A stretch of 64,000 bases of DNA from Macquaria australasica. Lineage: Eukaryota > Chordata > Actinopteri > Centrarchiformes > Percichthyidae. The position numbers were made by a program, and so were the translations under genes. Positions within the stretch are counted from its first letter, which is position 1; each line of letters begins with the position of its first letter. The DNA is taken from assembly GCA_005408345.1 (NCBI GenBank), contig SEMN01000337.1, positions 62,001 to 126,000 of the forward strand, given 5' to 3'. Of this stretch, positions 44,128 through 57,358 are shown one piece after another. Below the pieces are notes generated by a model. That model searched no databases. It was not told the DNA's origin and was given only the letters and a program-made list of their open reading frames with translations.

Positions 44128-47100
44128 TCCTCTGTAGATGTGTGTCTGTGTGTGTGGACATCGAGGGAAATCCCTTCAGGTCGAGCGAGCGGGTCGAGCC
44201 AGAATGAAGCTAACGAGATTAGTCAGAAAGTCTGGGAATTAAAGTGTGCACACTGAGCTCGTAGGAAACCTAATTTAATCAGGTCCTTGAACGCAGCGCT
44301 CGGGCTCAGGACAGATCAGCCGCTCTCGGCCGCATGATAACAACTTGCAGCACAATGAGGTCGTTCACTTGGAGCCAAGTGAGGACCCCTTCTGATTGGT
44401 TCACATGTAACAGGGCTGCTGAAGGCGTTTTCATTGCCTAATGTGGAAACACCACCTGTTAACACTTTCCTGACAGATAACCTCTTCCAATAATGTAAAT
44501 AATGCCTCTTTTCCCTCAGTAGAAAAGCAGGAAGTAATGTGACATTGTTATAGTGACACAAAACCTCTTACAGAAGAGGTCGCTGTGTTGTTGGATGCAC
44601 AAAGCATATAACTTTGACAGTCAGACTGCGGGTCATATCTCATCACCTACCTACAGTAAGTGTTGTTTCTTTTAAGTTTTTGTGCCCAAACTTAAAATTG
44701 GGACAAATCTGAAGACCAGCCGAAACCTACAAAGACTGGACATAAAGGTTGTTGATTTTTTAGTCTGTGACAGTCAGGAATCTGACCACTGAGTAAATAC
44801 ACTAGACAACACACTGAACGACTGGTAAGTAATGACTGGGGTTCTGGTGGTCCCCCAAAAATCCAGCGAGAACACCAATTGTTTCGTGTTTTTGTACATA
44901 AACAAACACGGACTCCAGGATGGAGAGGCGTGGGCAACGTGGACTGTACAGCCTACAAAGGGAATTGTCATAAGTAAATTATTATTATCATTGGCTGAAT
45001 GAATAATTTGAATTACTAATTTTTTGTGTCATAATAGTTAGCTTGCTGATAAATGAAGCAGCATCACCTTCAGTTTCATAAACAGCCACAGAGAGATCAG
45101 CTGCAGATCTGTCATCATCTCCTCATGATACTAAGGATGTCAGACAAGATTAGCTCATCAAGTGGCTACTGAAAGTAATTTCAAGCAATCACCTGCAGCA
45201 GTTCAAACTGACACTAAGACTGAGCACAACTTCCTAAACAACCACCAACAAAATAATCTTCTATTAACGTTCTCTCTCCAAACAAATGTTATCGCACAGT
45301 ATTGTACAGTATGTTGAAAAAACAGGGCTGAAATATCCTTAGATTTCATATTTTGCAGACTGATACAGTATCACAGAGCTTTTGAGGGTTGATTCAGTTA
45401 TTTGTACAGGCGTGAGAATAGATGGGAAGGGGGGGCCACAGAGACTGCATATGCACAGAAGCCAGACTTTAGTGCTAAACGTAAACTTAGTCAAACCTCA
45501 ATCATAGAGGCGGCAGATCATAAAATGCTCATATGGCTCTTTTTGAAAGGCTGACTGAGACAGTGAAAAAGGGGAGAAAAGAGAGGAGGGCTTGATATAT
45601 ATGATACGATGTACCTTATTGTCCCTGTAGAAAAACGTGTCTGATTGAGGGATAAGGCCAGGAGAGAGGGCAGGCACACAGAGAGGAGGATGGAAGATGT
45701 AAATTTTGAATCGAGGTGTTGAGGGATGCAGGACGAAATCAGCTAGGAAGACAAAGATAGAATGACAGAGATGGATGGAGAAAAAAGAGAAGAAGAGATA
45801 GAGAGAGAAGGAGGAAGAGGAGAAGGAAAGGACATCTGTCGTTAGCTGCAGGGTCTGAGTCCACGCCAGAGATGAGGTCAGAGCAGCCTGCTGGACACAA
45901 ACACTGACCACCAGGCTGAAACACACAGGTAACACAGGTCCTTCTTTTACTGAGTTTAGACATTTTCAGCGAAAAAATACTCCAATTTCTGAAATGAAAT
46001 AGATTAAGTTGAAACTGATTTTCACATAGATTTTATGCTCCCACGCATCAGAAAGTTGCTGTAAGAACGAAACATTTTAAAGTGAAGAAAAGTATAAAAG
46101 AGTTTCTGATTATGCTGCAGATCAGAAGTTAAAAAAAATAATACAATAAACAGTGAAAGTACAGAATGTTTAGGCTCTATTTTGATATCAGTTTGCATCA
46201 TTTCACAGATTTTCTTCTCTGCAATCACAGACAGATTCACACCAGTATCAGAAAATAACACTGCATCACACACCGCCTGATATAAATCTCTCTCGCACAC
46301 ACCCTCGCTCTAACTCACTGGCATTACATGACCTGTGTTAATGATGCATTATATGCATCTCGCCACATTTCAGCTGTCCATCAGCCCGTTAAGCTACACC
46401 AGGAGCAGCCCACCTTTTCTTCCTGCTTGTCAGTTTTGCTATTATTGGGTCTCCTGGTTTCACTCCAAAAGTGACACAGCCGTCCAGCATGGAAATATTA
46501 AACCACAGAACAAATGACTGCTTGTTTTATGCACAGTCTGACTTCTTTTTAGTGATGTCAACATGTTGCCAGATCTCAGAAGTTAACTTGATGAGTACAA
46601 TAGTATCATAACTGATAGAAATGCTAGACAAGAACTGAGAACTATGAGAATGAGACCCACATTGTAATAAACTAGAACTGACTTTAATGGCCATGATTAT
46701 GGCTGTGAAAGTGGTTGAAATCAACATCACAATATGAATAAGAACATTTGTATCTATATGATGAAATGTTGCCACAATCACCTATATAGCCAAATTCAAT
46801 GCAATAAACTTTGTTAAAATCATCATCATTTAACGGATAATGCTGAATACGCAGCCTTAGCCTTAACTTTAAAAACAATTAATCTACTTTTTCTACTTTT
46901 AATTTAGTCACAAAGGGCTTTGTATGATGCTTTAAACTGAATTACATCATCTCTGTACGGGAGGGATGTGTGCCAACACACTGTACCTTTCCAATGTGAC
47001 TTATATAAGGAGGTGGCTGATGGTGATCAGTCGGATTAAACCATGCTTCATGTAGATCATATTTATCATATCTAACAAAATGTGGGGAACCCTATGGGGT

Positions 47101-47748
47101 AGTGTATATTTTTCACCACTGAAAAAAACTGTTAAAAATGAATTAACCACTGTCTGCTTGCAAATGTTAACTGAGCAAATTAAACTGTCAACAGCCTTAG
47201 AATATAATAAATATGTCTCTTTGTCAAACCTGGCAACCTTGAGGTGATGATTATTAGAGTATTTTGATTTTCTAGGTGGAACGCCGTCCTGCCCTGACAT
47301 TTTGACAACAGCTAGCTAATGCAGCCCACACAGAGCAGCTGCGCACACGTCCCTTGTATCAGGTTGTGGGTTGCGGTGACAGATGGGTTGAAATTGTATG
47401 TAGTGTGTGGATTGTGTGTGTAGATTGTGTTTCACAGATGATGTGGCAACTTGGGAGACGTCAGACAAACATACAGAACTTATGGATCCATGTATCAGGG
47501 TTATTCATAATAACGTTTTAAGGCCATGCAGATTACAGGAGTTTCCCTTGAGAAACAATAAAATGGGAGGGCGCCGGGAGATGGCCTTGAAATACGGAAG
47601 AAACCCGGGAAAAAACGGGAGTGTTGGCAGGTCTGCTTTGTCTGAGACAAAGATAAGGAGAGAGATTTTTATTATTCTGTTGAGAATACAAAACTCATTA
47701 CTCTTGATCCCTCAAAGGCACCACAAAAACATCAGAGCATGTGTCCTG

Positions 47749-47750
<2 letters not shown>
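44126..47750. other. Long noncoding stretch, no gene seen
   Basis: Mostly unique sequence. A purine-rich tract spans about 45550-45830. The phrase 'catagaggcggcagatcata' at about 45506 matches 'catagaggtggcggatcaga' at about 22110, a short shared repeat. Frames on the minus strand at 45498-45935 come from the purine tract. Confidence 0.4.

Positions 47751-47751
<1 letters not shown>

Positions 47752-47780
<29 letters not shown>
47752..47780. repeat. (GT)n microsatellite
   Basis: About 14 uninterrupted units. Confidence 0.95.
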
Positions 47781-47782
<2 letters not shown>

Positions 47783-48309
47783 CTACAGCACATATGCAGC
47801 CACATGTATGTGTGCCACGAGATCCAGCAGATTACAGTCACCTGATCTGTCAGCCACCAATTACAGCTCCCTGGCTGCCCATAAAGGTGAGATTTTCTCT
47901 TTATAGGAACCTAAGGAGGGAAATGACTCTCTCTCTCTCATTCTCCCTCTCTCTCTTTTATCCACCTCAGTCCTTGTAATATCAGGCAGATTTCATATCT
48001 TTCATATAAAGTGCCCTTGACCTTCAAGCAATATGAGGGGCTTGATAGAGCATCATAATGGGGCTCTATAACTTTCCGTGTGGTTGAGCAAGCAGAGCAC
48101 TGCAGGCTAGCAGGGCAGCTTGCTACAGATTAGCTGTTAAAGTGTGTTGCCATAAGTCGTCGAGCCCGTAAAACACATAAAACACAGCAGGTCAGGTGCT
48201 GAAGGCTACAAAGTCAGGACACTAGGAAAAAAATTCCAAGTCACTTAGTCTTCTGTTGAACGTGAAGATGTTATAAATTCTAATGTTAAAGGATGAAGTT
48301 GACGTCATT

Positions 48310-48640
48310 CTGTATTTTTGTTATTGTCAACAAATCCCATGCAAATACCCAAACCAGCAATGTGTCAGGTGCTGGACACTTTAGCAAATGTTCCTCAGAG
48401 AGGAGGAAATAGTGCATTTGTTGGGGACTGTTTTCAGCAGCAGATTAATCCACATTTGGTGTGTATTTTGGGGATTGAGTCCAAATGAACTACAGTGTGT
48501 GTGCTCATGGTAATAAAGGAACAAGTCACCCAGTGCAACAGTGTGGCTAACTGATGTGTTTATAATAGTTTTGGGCAACAATGGGGCTCTATGGCACAAA
48601 GGAAGAAGAGATATCAGGTTTGGATACACAGACAATACAA
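48310..48640. mobile_element. Non-autonomous TIR element, copy 2 (partial)
   Basis: Contains gtcaacaaatcccatgcaaa, 'tagtgcatttgttggggact', 'ttgagtccaaatgaactaca', 'aactgatgtgtttataatag' and 'aggaagaagagatatcaggt' in the same order as the element at 3.66-4.17 kb. The right TIR is not evident, so it may be truncated on that side, where LINE-derived sequence follows. Confidence 0.65.
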
Positions 48641-48654
48641 TGTGCAATGCAGAT

Positions 48655-48845
48655 AGTATAGCAGGGTGTCATCAGCATGGCAATGATAAGAAAAACCATG
48701 TCATTGGATAATTGGAGGTGGTGTATATTGAGAAGAGAAGGAGACCTTGAAGTACCCCTGTGGAAATGACCTAACACTCCGACATGTCTCCTTGCCATGC
48801 CACTGTGGCTGGGCTTCCATACCACCTTTATATGCCGATGATATG
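48655..48845 (-). pseudogene. LINE reverse transcriptase fragment
   Basis: The minus strand gives TGVLQGLLLFSIYTT, a decayed GVPQGS...LLFS(I/L)Y motif, followed by a bulge and then 'catgctgatgacacc', the YADDT region (Tyr changed). Upstream on the same strand lies a VAWQGDMSE-like stretch with a stop. The order and spacing fit L2-like fish LINEs. Several frame breaks and a lost LGP tripeptide make this a dead fragment. Confidence 0.72.
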
Positions 48846-51838
48846 TATGTCAGGACAATGTGACTGTCAACATGTTCTTCTGCCCCCCAATGACCCCAAA
48901 AAATAAACAAATCCAGCTTTAACTAAAGAAAAACAGATGATGTAAACAGATTTATTTTATAATGGCCGTAGAGGGTGCTGGGAGAAAAGTAAAAAGGAGG
49001 ATGGAAATAGAGGGAATGGACCTTACAAACACCTACGTATCCCTAGATGCTCCTCCATCAGTTTATTCCTAAACTTAGCATAAACAATTCGTCACCTAGG
49101 TTATCTAACAGAGGCCTAATTCATATCATCTGGAGTCGTGAAACCCCGGAGGCAGAATTCACAAAGCCTTCCAAGGCTGAGAGCTGACCAATTTAGGAGT
49201 AAAATTCAACAAAATAAAAGGCAGGATGAAGTGCTTTGCGCATACTGATCAGCCCACTCTGTGGCCAGCTGTTCCCAGAGCTGCCCAGAGGTAAAGAAAA
49301 CCGACTCATTAGTAATTCAAATCGGGCTGAGTCAGGAGGAGACAACAGTAGGTCCGATTTAAAAACAGAATTATTACTGCTGAAAAACAACAGATCCCCA
49401 GTGAAACGTGGAGGGAGAGAGGAGAGAAGATGGTGTGAGGCACAAACAGGCGTGCAGAGAGAAACATACATATGGATGTAAACTGATATCATGACCTTGT
49501 GTTCAAAATACAGCATGTTTCCAAAAAACACTGACCAACATGGGACGCCCAAAATCTACTGTGAGCCATGAGCATGCATCTATGTTTGTTTGTGCATGTA
49601 GGAGCGAAAGAGAAAACTAAAAAAGACAACTTTCAAGTCTACAAGTGTCATTAAATCTTTATGACTCTGTGAGACTTTTAAACCTTTATTGGACTTAATG
49701 GCTAAAATCGTAACAATTCAAAAAAGTAATTTCTGAATGTGTGTGACGCTCTGGTCTGCCATTTGGACTATGCCCATTACAACCAAACTGCTGCACAGTT
49801 CACTGTTCTTAAGGGCTTTGTCACAATGGATGTGTGCCAGTCACATCTTCAGCTTGACAGATATGATATTGGTTAGACTTGATTTTGTATTGGGCAGTGA
49901 ATGCCACCAAAAAGCTTCCTGTGCACAGCACAACTCTGACTAAATGTCAGTGTCTACACTGATGGGAGACTGAAGCTGCTGCTGTGGTGATGCTTCTGCT
50001 ACGTGATTGGTCAGGCACGCGAGTCAGATGATTTCTATGACCAACCATCCAGCCTGACCTCTTTACCAGAAGGTTGTGCAGCGCTAACGACGCCACGTTA
50101 CTTCGGCTTTTGCCACTGAGAGAGGACAGTCATTATTTGCGTAACCACAAGAGGTAGTTTGTCCGGAGACATAAAAACAGGTTGCTTTAAGATTTCGAAC
50201 AATCGACTGATGCTGTTTTTTTTCTGATAAATTCATCATTCATCTGATCAGTTCATCAGTCATGCTGTTATGGGCACCTGAGTAGGAAGTAGAACAAATG
50301 TTTGAGAGATAACACATATTTTTTAAGAACACTGCTGCTCTGACTGCCCCTGGCCCCTTCAGGTGATGTCAGAGAAAGAGAAGTAGGGCTGAACAAAGAG
50401 GAAGAGCGAGAGAGGTGGTGGCAAACAGAGACATGCACATTGGTATTCACGGCTGGTTTCAGCTCACCCATCCATCCCTGCCTCATATTCTTTACATCAC
50501 ATTTGCCCTTCAGTGCAGCAAACGTCTCACACACAGCTGGTGGAAATGACACGCCTGTTTGGAGGAGAGACGGACAGTCGATCACACGCACATGCCTATG
50601 AATGCGTGCACGTGTGCTCACGTCACCCCGCAAAGCTGAAGCGAAAAACAAGCTTTTTTTAATTGCTACATGGGAGAATCTCATGTTTCATTTTCATTTT
50701 ATCACGTAGTTATGTGCATCATTATAACTTTGGGTCACAAGTTCAATGCATTATTGATGGGGACTGTGAAGAAAAATAAATCATTTTTCCATAAACTGCC
50801 AGTGAAATAATTGCTGCTCACTCCTTGGAAGTTTTTGCAGCATTTCCATATAATTATGATTCTCTGCTGTAACAGATTTGTCTCTCAGTAGTAGATTGCC
50901 TCGACTTCAGAGCTCCTGTAACTGAGCAAAAAGTCTGTAGGGGTTTTACTGGTGAGACATGATGCAATATGAGCAGTACTCTGTTTTAATGAGGCTGCAT
51001 CCCAAGACAAGGTCTGAACTGTTGGTATTGAACAGAAAATGTAATGTGAACTATGAGTCCACTTTATTTAACACAAGAGTGAAGAGCAGGGTGGATTAAT
51101 CAATCAAACAGTGGTGAAAGAAATAGGACTACTACTGTTTTTACTACCCAATATTTTGGTTCTTTGCAGGTCAAAAGAAATCTCTTGTAGGTTGAAAAGT
51201 TTAAAACATTGTTGTAAAGTAAGTTATATAACTGTTGTTTAAAAGTATTTCAGTGACTATATTTCAGTGTGAAGACGTTCCTCACTACATGTTGAAATAT
51301 AGTCTTTGAGATGCTGTTTAAACAAAGATTATATGTAACCTACCTGGACGTCTAGATGTCTTTTCACCTGCAAATGACCAAAACCAGGCTTAGCAGTTGC
51401 TACTTGTTTTTAGGGAAAATCAATAATTCTGATTGAAGTTACATGATGGTAATATCAGCAGATAGGATTGGGCAATATAGTTGAAAACAAAATCACAATA
51501 TTGTATAAATGTTACAACACTGAAAATGTATATATAATTTACATGTTAAATAATAAAATGCATTATTTAATAAATCAATGAATGCAATCAATTGTGCTCC
51601 ACTGTTAATAACACATTTTGGTATTTTTTTTATTACAAGTTTTAGAAATATTAAATAAATTAATATTGAAAATCAAAATGATAACCCAATATGATCATAT
51701 CGTGACAATACAGTTGGACAGTGTGCCTTTATAAAGTTTGTTTTGAGACAGGTTAAAAAGTTGACACTGAAAAACAGATGAAGATCGCTATGATCTTTTC
51801 TAATTAATTCTAACCCTTTACCACATACCTGCACGACT
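48846..51838. other. Long noncoding stretch, no gene seen
   Basis: The part at about 49080-49400 is complex with TAAT and TCA cores and may be conserved noncoding DNA. A 54-bp open stretch ending at a gtaaag site near 49290 is too weak to call an exon. Elsewhere AT-rich sequence prevails. Confidence 0.35.
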
Positions 51839-51964
51839 GTTAAAGGGCTAAAAGAAACATGACTATAAAACTCTAAACTGCACAAACTCAGCTGATGTTT
51901 TTGGAGAATGGTAATAAAACGTGCAGTTAAAAGACAAAGTGGGAAAAGAGCGATGGAGGGAGAC
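51839..51964 (+). repeat. 126-bp direct duplication, copy 1
   Basis: The block beginning gttaaagggctaaaagaaac and ending cgatggagggagac is repeated at 57359-57484 with four substitutions by my count. Flanks on both sides are unrelated. No coding signal beyond a shared short frame. Confidence 0.95.
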
Positions 51965-52600
51965 AGGGGCAGCACATGGCATGAAGTGTAGTTTCTGTGA
52001 CCTTATCATCCTTAAAATTACATATGAAGGGATAAACATGGGAGCCAGGGGCTGTTTGATGTTAATTCAGGCTTTACATGAGCACATTACAGCAGAATTT
52101 GGACATTAACCAGAGGAGAGCTTCTTCCCAGAATACATCATAAAACAACTCAACCAGAGAGCAGCGTGCTGGATGATGGGTATTATAATCTTCTAATAGA
52201 GACTGAGCTGAGGGATGGTGCTGTGCCGTGGGGACGACGGCTACACCGCTGGATTTTAACTTTTTAAATGTGGCCCTTCTGTACCCTCAGGGAAGGTCTT
52301 TAATATCCTGGCCTGAAGGGAATAATTGACTCAAAGGTTTAGAGAAGAGCTCTATATTATTACATTTTTACATGTTCTAGGCTAAAGAAAACTATGATTT
52401 TTTTAGCATCATCATGGTATAAAGTCTGTGTTATATGTTTTGTAACTATTGTACGTTCTATGTGCTGCCAATATCTTTAATAATAATAATAATCCTGGTT
52501 AAATGAAGTTATAGTTATAATAAATGTAGGGTGATGAACCACAATTAGCAGCCAAAACTCTGAGCTTTCTTCTGTATTGCCTCTGAAGCACTTCGTAAAA
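51965..52600. other. Noncoding DNA, no gene seen
   Basis: Complex sequence at about 52130-52330 with no exon recognised. Confidence 0.4.
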
Positions 52601-52609
52601 TGTGCTAAA

Positions 52610-52995
52610 ACAAGACGGTGATAAGTGTCTAAAGCCACTGGAACGGCTCTGTGAGACTGTACTTGAGAGCTAGCATGCTAACATGCTCACAATGACAAAG
52701 CTAACATGCTGATGTTTAGCAAATATGATATTTACCCCGTTACTAGCTTTGTTTGATGCATTATCGTGCTAACATTTGCTACTGCAGGTATTTGGTCATA
52801 AACCAAAGTAGTGGACAAGGTGGAGCTGGATGAAAAGTTAAGGGATCATCAAAGTTATGTCAGTTCATCCTGAGGGGGCCGTGACTGTCTGAACCTAATT
52901 TCATGGCAACAGATCCAATAGTTGTTGAGATATGTCAGTCTGGACCAAAGCAGTGGACTGACAGACTGGCTGAGCTGCTATCCTTAGAAAACCTC
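52610..52995 (+). repeat. 'gctaacatgctcacaatgac' dispersed repeat, longest copy
   Basis: Contains 'agctagcatgctaacatgct', 'caggtatttggtcataaacc', 'gatcatcaaagttatgtcag', 'cctgagggggccgtgactgt' and 'aatttcatggcaacagatcc' in the family's order. It is the most complete of the four copies in the window. Confidence 0.75.
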
Positions 52996-53184
52996 TCCTA
53001 ACATTCCTTGTTAGCCTGCCTGCCACCCTCAGAGCGCAAGGCCTTGACTTTGTTCACTATCTGTAGTTATATATTTGGAAATTTAGCCAAATTACAAAGG
53101 GAATTCTGAATGGTTGTGACAAATAGGGCTTGAGTTTGTATTCAAAAGTAAACTAAAAGAAACAACTGGTGCTGACAGGAAGAA

Positions 53185-53434
53185 GATGGCAGTTGAGTCA
53201 GTCCAGTTCTTCCACACCAAACTGGGAAAATCATTTCTTTATGGAGCTGGCTTTGTGCACGGCAGCATCGTCGTGTTGAAACGGGAAAGAGAAAAACACA
53301 AACTGTTGACAAAAGGTTGGAAGCAAACTGTTGTCTAAAATATCATTACATGCTGTAGCATTAAGATTTCCTTTCACTGGAACTAAGGGGCCTAGAACAA
53401 ACCAACCATATAGTATCTGAACATGGCTGTCCAC
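53185..53434 (-). pseudogene. Tc1-like transposase fragment
   Basis: The minus strand encodes LGPLVPVKGNLNATACND and, further on, FQHDDAAVHKASSIKK, matching the region around the second catalytic aspartate (the D of QHDNAPVHKA) of fish Tc1-like transposases. The aspartate is retained. Just downstream the frame meets stop codons (KASSIKK then a stop, and FGVEELD then a stop), so no DDE triad can be completed. The DNA-binding N-terminus and both TIRs are absent. It belongs to the same subfamily as the 39.1-kb fragment. Confidence 0.85.
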
Positions 53435-53594
53435 ACACCAAATATTGGTGAAACCACTAGTTTGATGAAAATGAACTATTGCAAATTGGTGACATCAATA
53501 ACCTTATCAGGAACATTATCAGGAGGTACTTGTTCATATCAGGGCTTCCACGATTTCATGACCCCCTTAAGATTGACAGCAGTGGCCCTGACTC

Positions 53595-53597
<3 letters not shown>

Positions 53598-53627
<30 letters not shown>
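53598..53627. repeat. (GT)n microsatellite
   Basis: About 15 units. Confidence 0.95.
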
Positions 53628-53630
<3 letters not shown>

Positions 53631-54690
53631 GACCCTCACCTCCCGACCTCCTGTTGGGACTGACTGGGCCACATGTCTCTCTGTATCCAGCTAACAAAGT
53701 CATTTCAAAGGCCATTGCCTTAATCTCACGCCGTATTGTGACCCCTGACCTCACGATGTGGTGAAATAAAAGAAAGAAATGAAGCGAGAGAGGGGAAGAT
53801 CTGCTGGGAGATCTGATTTTTGAGTGGATCTCAGTAAAATCCAGGTACTTTTTTTATTTATAGGAGAATCAGTAAAATGCAAAGTGCAAAATGAAACCCC
53901 TGTTATAAAGTATTATAAAAATTAATCTCAACTAGTGTAACCCTCAATTCACCCACAATCAGAGCCTCTAAAACAACGACTCTTTCATGGGGATTTTATG
54001 AAAAGGAAGTTAAAGAAATGGGAGAATGGATGGACGGTGATGTGTGTGTGCATGTGTGTGTGTTATTAGCTGGTACACTGAGCCATGTAATTGTGTGCAG
54101 CTGAAGGAGCACGGGCTGGACAGAGACCCTCAAACATGCCAAATACTAATAAATACACAAGCTAAAAGCCGAGTACTCGCTTGACCTTAATCACATTATA
54201 CAATCATGATCCCCAACACATATTCACATACGCTGCTGTGTGTGTGTGCGAACTGTTGCTGACCCCGTACAGTAGGATTATACTGAATATTAAGCTGGCA
54301 CTTAACTCCCACTGGGATAGAGTCAGGACATGACTTAACTGTGAACCCTTCAACACACACACACACACACACACACACCGACACTCAAATGGCTGCTGAA
54401 CTCACACACACACATACAGTTTATGTATATATACCCATACATGCATGTAATATTTATGTATCTGACATGCATTCACTCTCTCATTATAATCTCAAACATG
54501 CCCTTACATGCTCATGGGTGCTCTCAGCTCTGAACCTGGCAAAGTATGAGTGTGTGTTATTAGTTTAGAATAAGGTCCAGGTCATTCACACATTAGCAGC
54601 TGAGGGGCTTTAGATTTCTGATTTCCCTTCATTTGTTTTTGATCAAAATCCTACAAAGAGTGAAATGAAAAGATGATACAGAGCTGGAAT
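53628..54690. other. Noncoding DNA with a CA microsatellite
   Basis: (CA)n at 54353-54378. Nothing else recognised. Confidence 0.5.
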
Positions 54691-54691
54691 C

Positions 54692-54785
54692 AGGATGCGG
54701 TTAGCCTAGCTTAGCATAAAGACTGGAAGCAGGGGGAAACAGCTAGCCTGGCTCTATCTGAAAAAAATGCCTGCCAACAAGGTCT
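54692..54785 (+). repeat. 'gcttagcataaagactggaa' dispersed repeat
   Basis: The phrases agcttagcataaagactgga, 'gcagggggaaacagctagcc' and 'tggctctatctgaaa' match a very common percomorph interspersed repeat as I recall it. It is directly followed by a fold-back element. Confidence 0.65.
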
Positions 54786-54799
54786 GCAACTAACTTATT

Positions 54800-55125
54800 G
54801 TTATTATATTACTATATTATCAGTCAAAATACCACTTTCTTTTTAAATTAGTTGATGAATCATGTGGTCTATAAAATGTCAGCAAATACTGTAAAATGTC
54901 CAACACAAGTTCCCACAGTCCATGACGTCATCCGCAAATGTGTTTTGTCCCACCAACAGTCCAAAACCCACAAATATTCAAGTTATTATCATAAAAAATA
55001 GAAAACCAAAAAATATTGACATTTGGAGGCTGGAACCAGTAAATTTTCACCATTTTTGCTGAAAAAATCATTTAAATTATTATATGATTGACTACATTTT
55101 CTGTCAACTAAGTGATAAATCCAAT
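54800..55125 (+). mobile_element. Fold-back 'gattaatca' dispersed element, plus-strand copy
   Basis: Contains 'ggtctataaaatgtcagcaa', then 'catgacgtcatccgcaaatg', 'tgttttgtcccaccaacagt' and 'aatattgacatttggaggct' in the order known for this family. Compare the minus-strand copy at 6.34-6.63 kb. It is noncoding and diverged. Confidence 0.6.
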
Positions 55126-56152
55126 TGATCAAATTGTTTCAGTTTTGACTTATCAATACATATCCTGTTTGTTTAATCTGCACACAAACAGAAATGTAAA
55201 AATTACAGTTTGTTGGTTTAGGGGGATATTTATGCTGGGACTATTTCTTGGGGGAACAACAGTGACTGTGCGCAGACTTGTCATCACAGTGAGGTTGCCA
55301 GGTTTGGTACCATTGTGCGTCTACAGAGACCAAATCTAAACCTGGGCTCACTGACTGAATCTGGCATCCTACAGCTGGCGATGCTGCACAGAGGAACGGT
55401 TGTTCGTCAACATATTTAATGAGTGAGACGACTATTTAAACCGTCATCTATATTGATAACAAGATAAGATGTGTCAGGATCAGCAGGGGATCATACGTTC
55501 ACTTGACAGTAATTAATCAGAGCAGCATGTTGCAATGTCTGGTAAAAGAAAACCTGCAGATTGTGAGAAAAAAAACCTCACAGTTGCACGGCTCAAGTCT
55601 GCATTAAGTAGAAATTAATTTTAAAAATTCTACATTTTCATATTCTTGGTCATACACAGGTTAAACAAACCAAATACAATGTGTTCATTCATGAGCTGTA
55701 GAGGTGCTCTTAGGTGTACTTTTAAATTTTGGACAAAACCAGCGAGACGCAGAGGGAAGAATTTGAACAGAGGAGTACAATGATGTAAACAAAGGGAGAC
55801 GCTGTCAGCCGTAACACCAGACAGCTTTCTGATGAAGTCTCTGAGCAGTAGATTTTACCACCAAACCCTCTTCGGCTAACATTACCAGCCAAATAAATGG
55901 CCTGAGAGAGCACAGAGAGAACCAGTGTGTGTGTGAGTGTGTGTGAGTATGTGTGTGTCGTATTCTTGCCAAGCTGCGGGCACGGTTTGCGTGCCTGGGA
56001 AGGAAAAACAGCTCATAACAAAAGCAGAGAGAGAGGGCCAGAATGTGAATGAGAGTGTTTGGGAGTTTACAATCCTCCCGTTTTTTTCCCTACTGATTCT
56101 AGCGTGCTGGCTGACAGATTGGTTGGACGAGAGTGAGGCTTCACATGCAAGT

Positions 56153-56153
<1 letters not shown>
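55126..56153. other. Noncoding DNA, no gene seen
   Basis: No exon recognised. Short GT runs at about 55925-55957. Confidence 0.4.

Positions 56154-56204
<51 letters not shown>
56154..56204. repeat. (CA)n microsatellite, about 25 units
   Basis: Uninterrupted CA array. Confidence 0.98.
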
Positions 56205-56206
<2 letters not shown>

Positions 56207-56596
56207 TGCTGTGCAGAGATGCTGAGTCGGAGCACTCAGGTGGAGCAGTGCTGGTCGTATATTCAGACTCCATTTGGAGAACATGGCTTGGAGGGCAGCT
56301 CTCCTGAGAGGTCAATGGGCATCTACACACACATGCACACACACACAGACACACAGTCACAAACCTCTGTTAAGGGGTTAACATACCACCAACAGGCACT
56401 GTGGTAACCCTTGACCTCCACTAATGCTGTCTGCAGGGGTGGCAGGGGAGGTAATGGGTGAGAAAAATGCTCACACATGAACCTGACCTCCCTGTTTTAG
56501 CCCGCCTCTCTCTGTCTCCCTCTCTCTCTCTCTTTCTCCGCTTGCATTCATCAAACAAAGAGAGAGCTCAGTCAGACAGGCAGTCACTCTGTCCGG

Positions 56597-56597
<1 letters not shown>

Positions 56598-56653
<56 letters not shown>
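56598..56653. repeat. (CA)n microsatellite, about 28 units
   Basis: Uninterrupted CA array, preceded by a CT-rich stretch at about 56505-56535. Confidence 0.98.
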
Positions 56654-56657
<4 letters not shown>

Positions 56658-57358
56658 CTACAGGACAAACTGTACATCCTGGCATCTAGAAAACTCTCAG
56701 CCAATCAGAGGTTGTGAGCGGTGACTGTCATGATGTCAGCAGAGATGTGATTGAATCATTTACGGATCATTTAAAACTTTATTGACATAGTTAATGTATG
56801 AATAATCAAATCAATCAATCAAAATGATCATACATTAAGGTTTTTTTAGAATTATTGATCACACATTGTAAAAAGGACTTCGTTATCGCACAACTACGAT
56901 AACTGTCATATATCTTAAACCCTTTTTATTTCCACCCTGTCTCCGAAATTAATCTGATATACAACTAATTTGCAACAGCAAATATGTGTTGAACGAAACT
57001 TAATGTAACCTGGATTACGTTCTCTATTAATGAGGAAATATTGTCGCAAAAATGTTGATACTCAACATATCAGTAAAATGTTCACTGACAAACGTATTTC
57101 ATTTGTTTTGGGGCAAATTATCCAATCTAAAATAGTAGTGTATGTTTTGGCAACAAAAGCACTTTGGTTAGCGAAAGAAAAAGTCCACAGTAACTTGAGA
57201 AACAATGTGTTTATTAACATCTAACCAAAACCACAATCTTTCGTTAACCTTAACCTTTCCTGAATCTAACCACAGAAAGGAATCTGGATACGGATACGAA
57301 GTTAAACGAACATGTAATATATGTATCTATACATATGGTGTCTCCAGGGGCGGTGAGT
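56654..57358. other. AT-rich noncoding DNA, no gene seen
   Basis: The phrase 'aaccacaatctttcgttaac' near 57218 resembles 23.9 kb and 43.6 kb, a decayed dispersed repeat. Confidence 0.4.

Noticed and set aside
47407..47979. 190-codon plus-strand frame
   Set aside because: The longest nonrepeat-looking frame at first sight, but it crosses a (GT)n array and a (CT)n stretch and has no recognised domain or splice sites.
49236..49290. Short open block ending at a gtaaag donor-like site
   Set aside because: The acceptor side is weak (gatcag without a pyrimidine tract) and the peptide is too short to judge.
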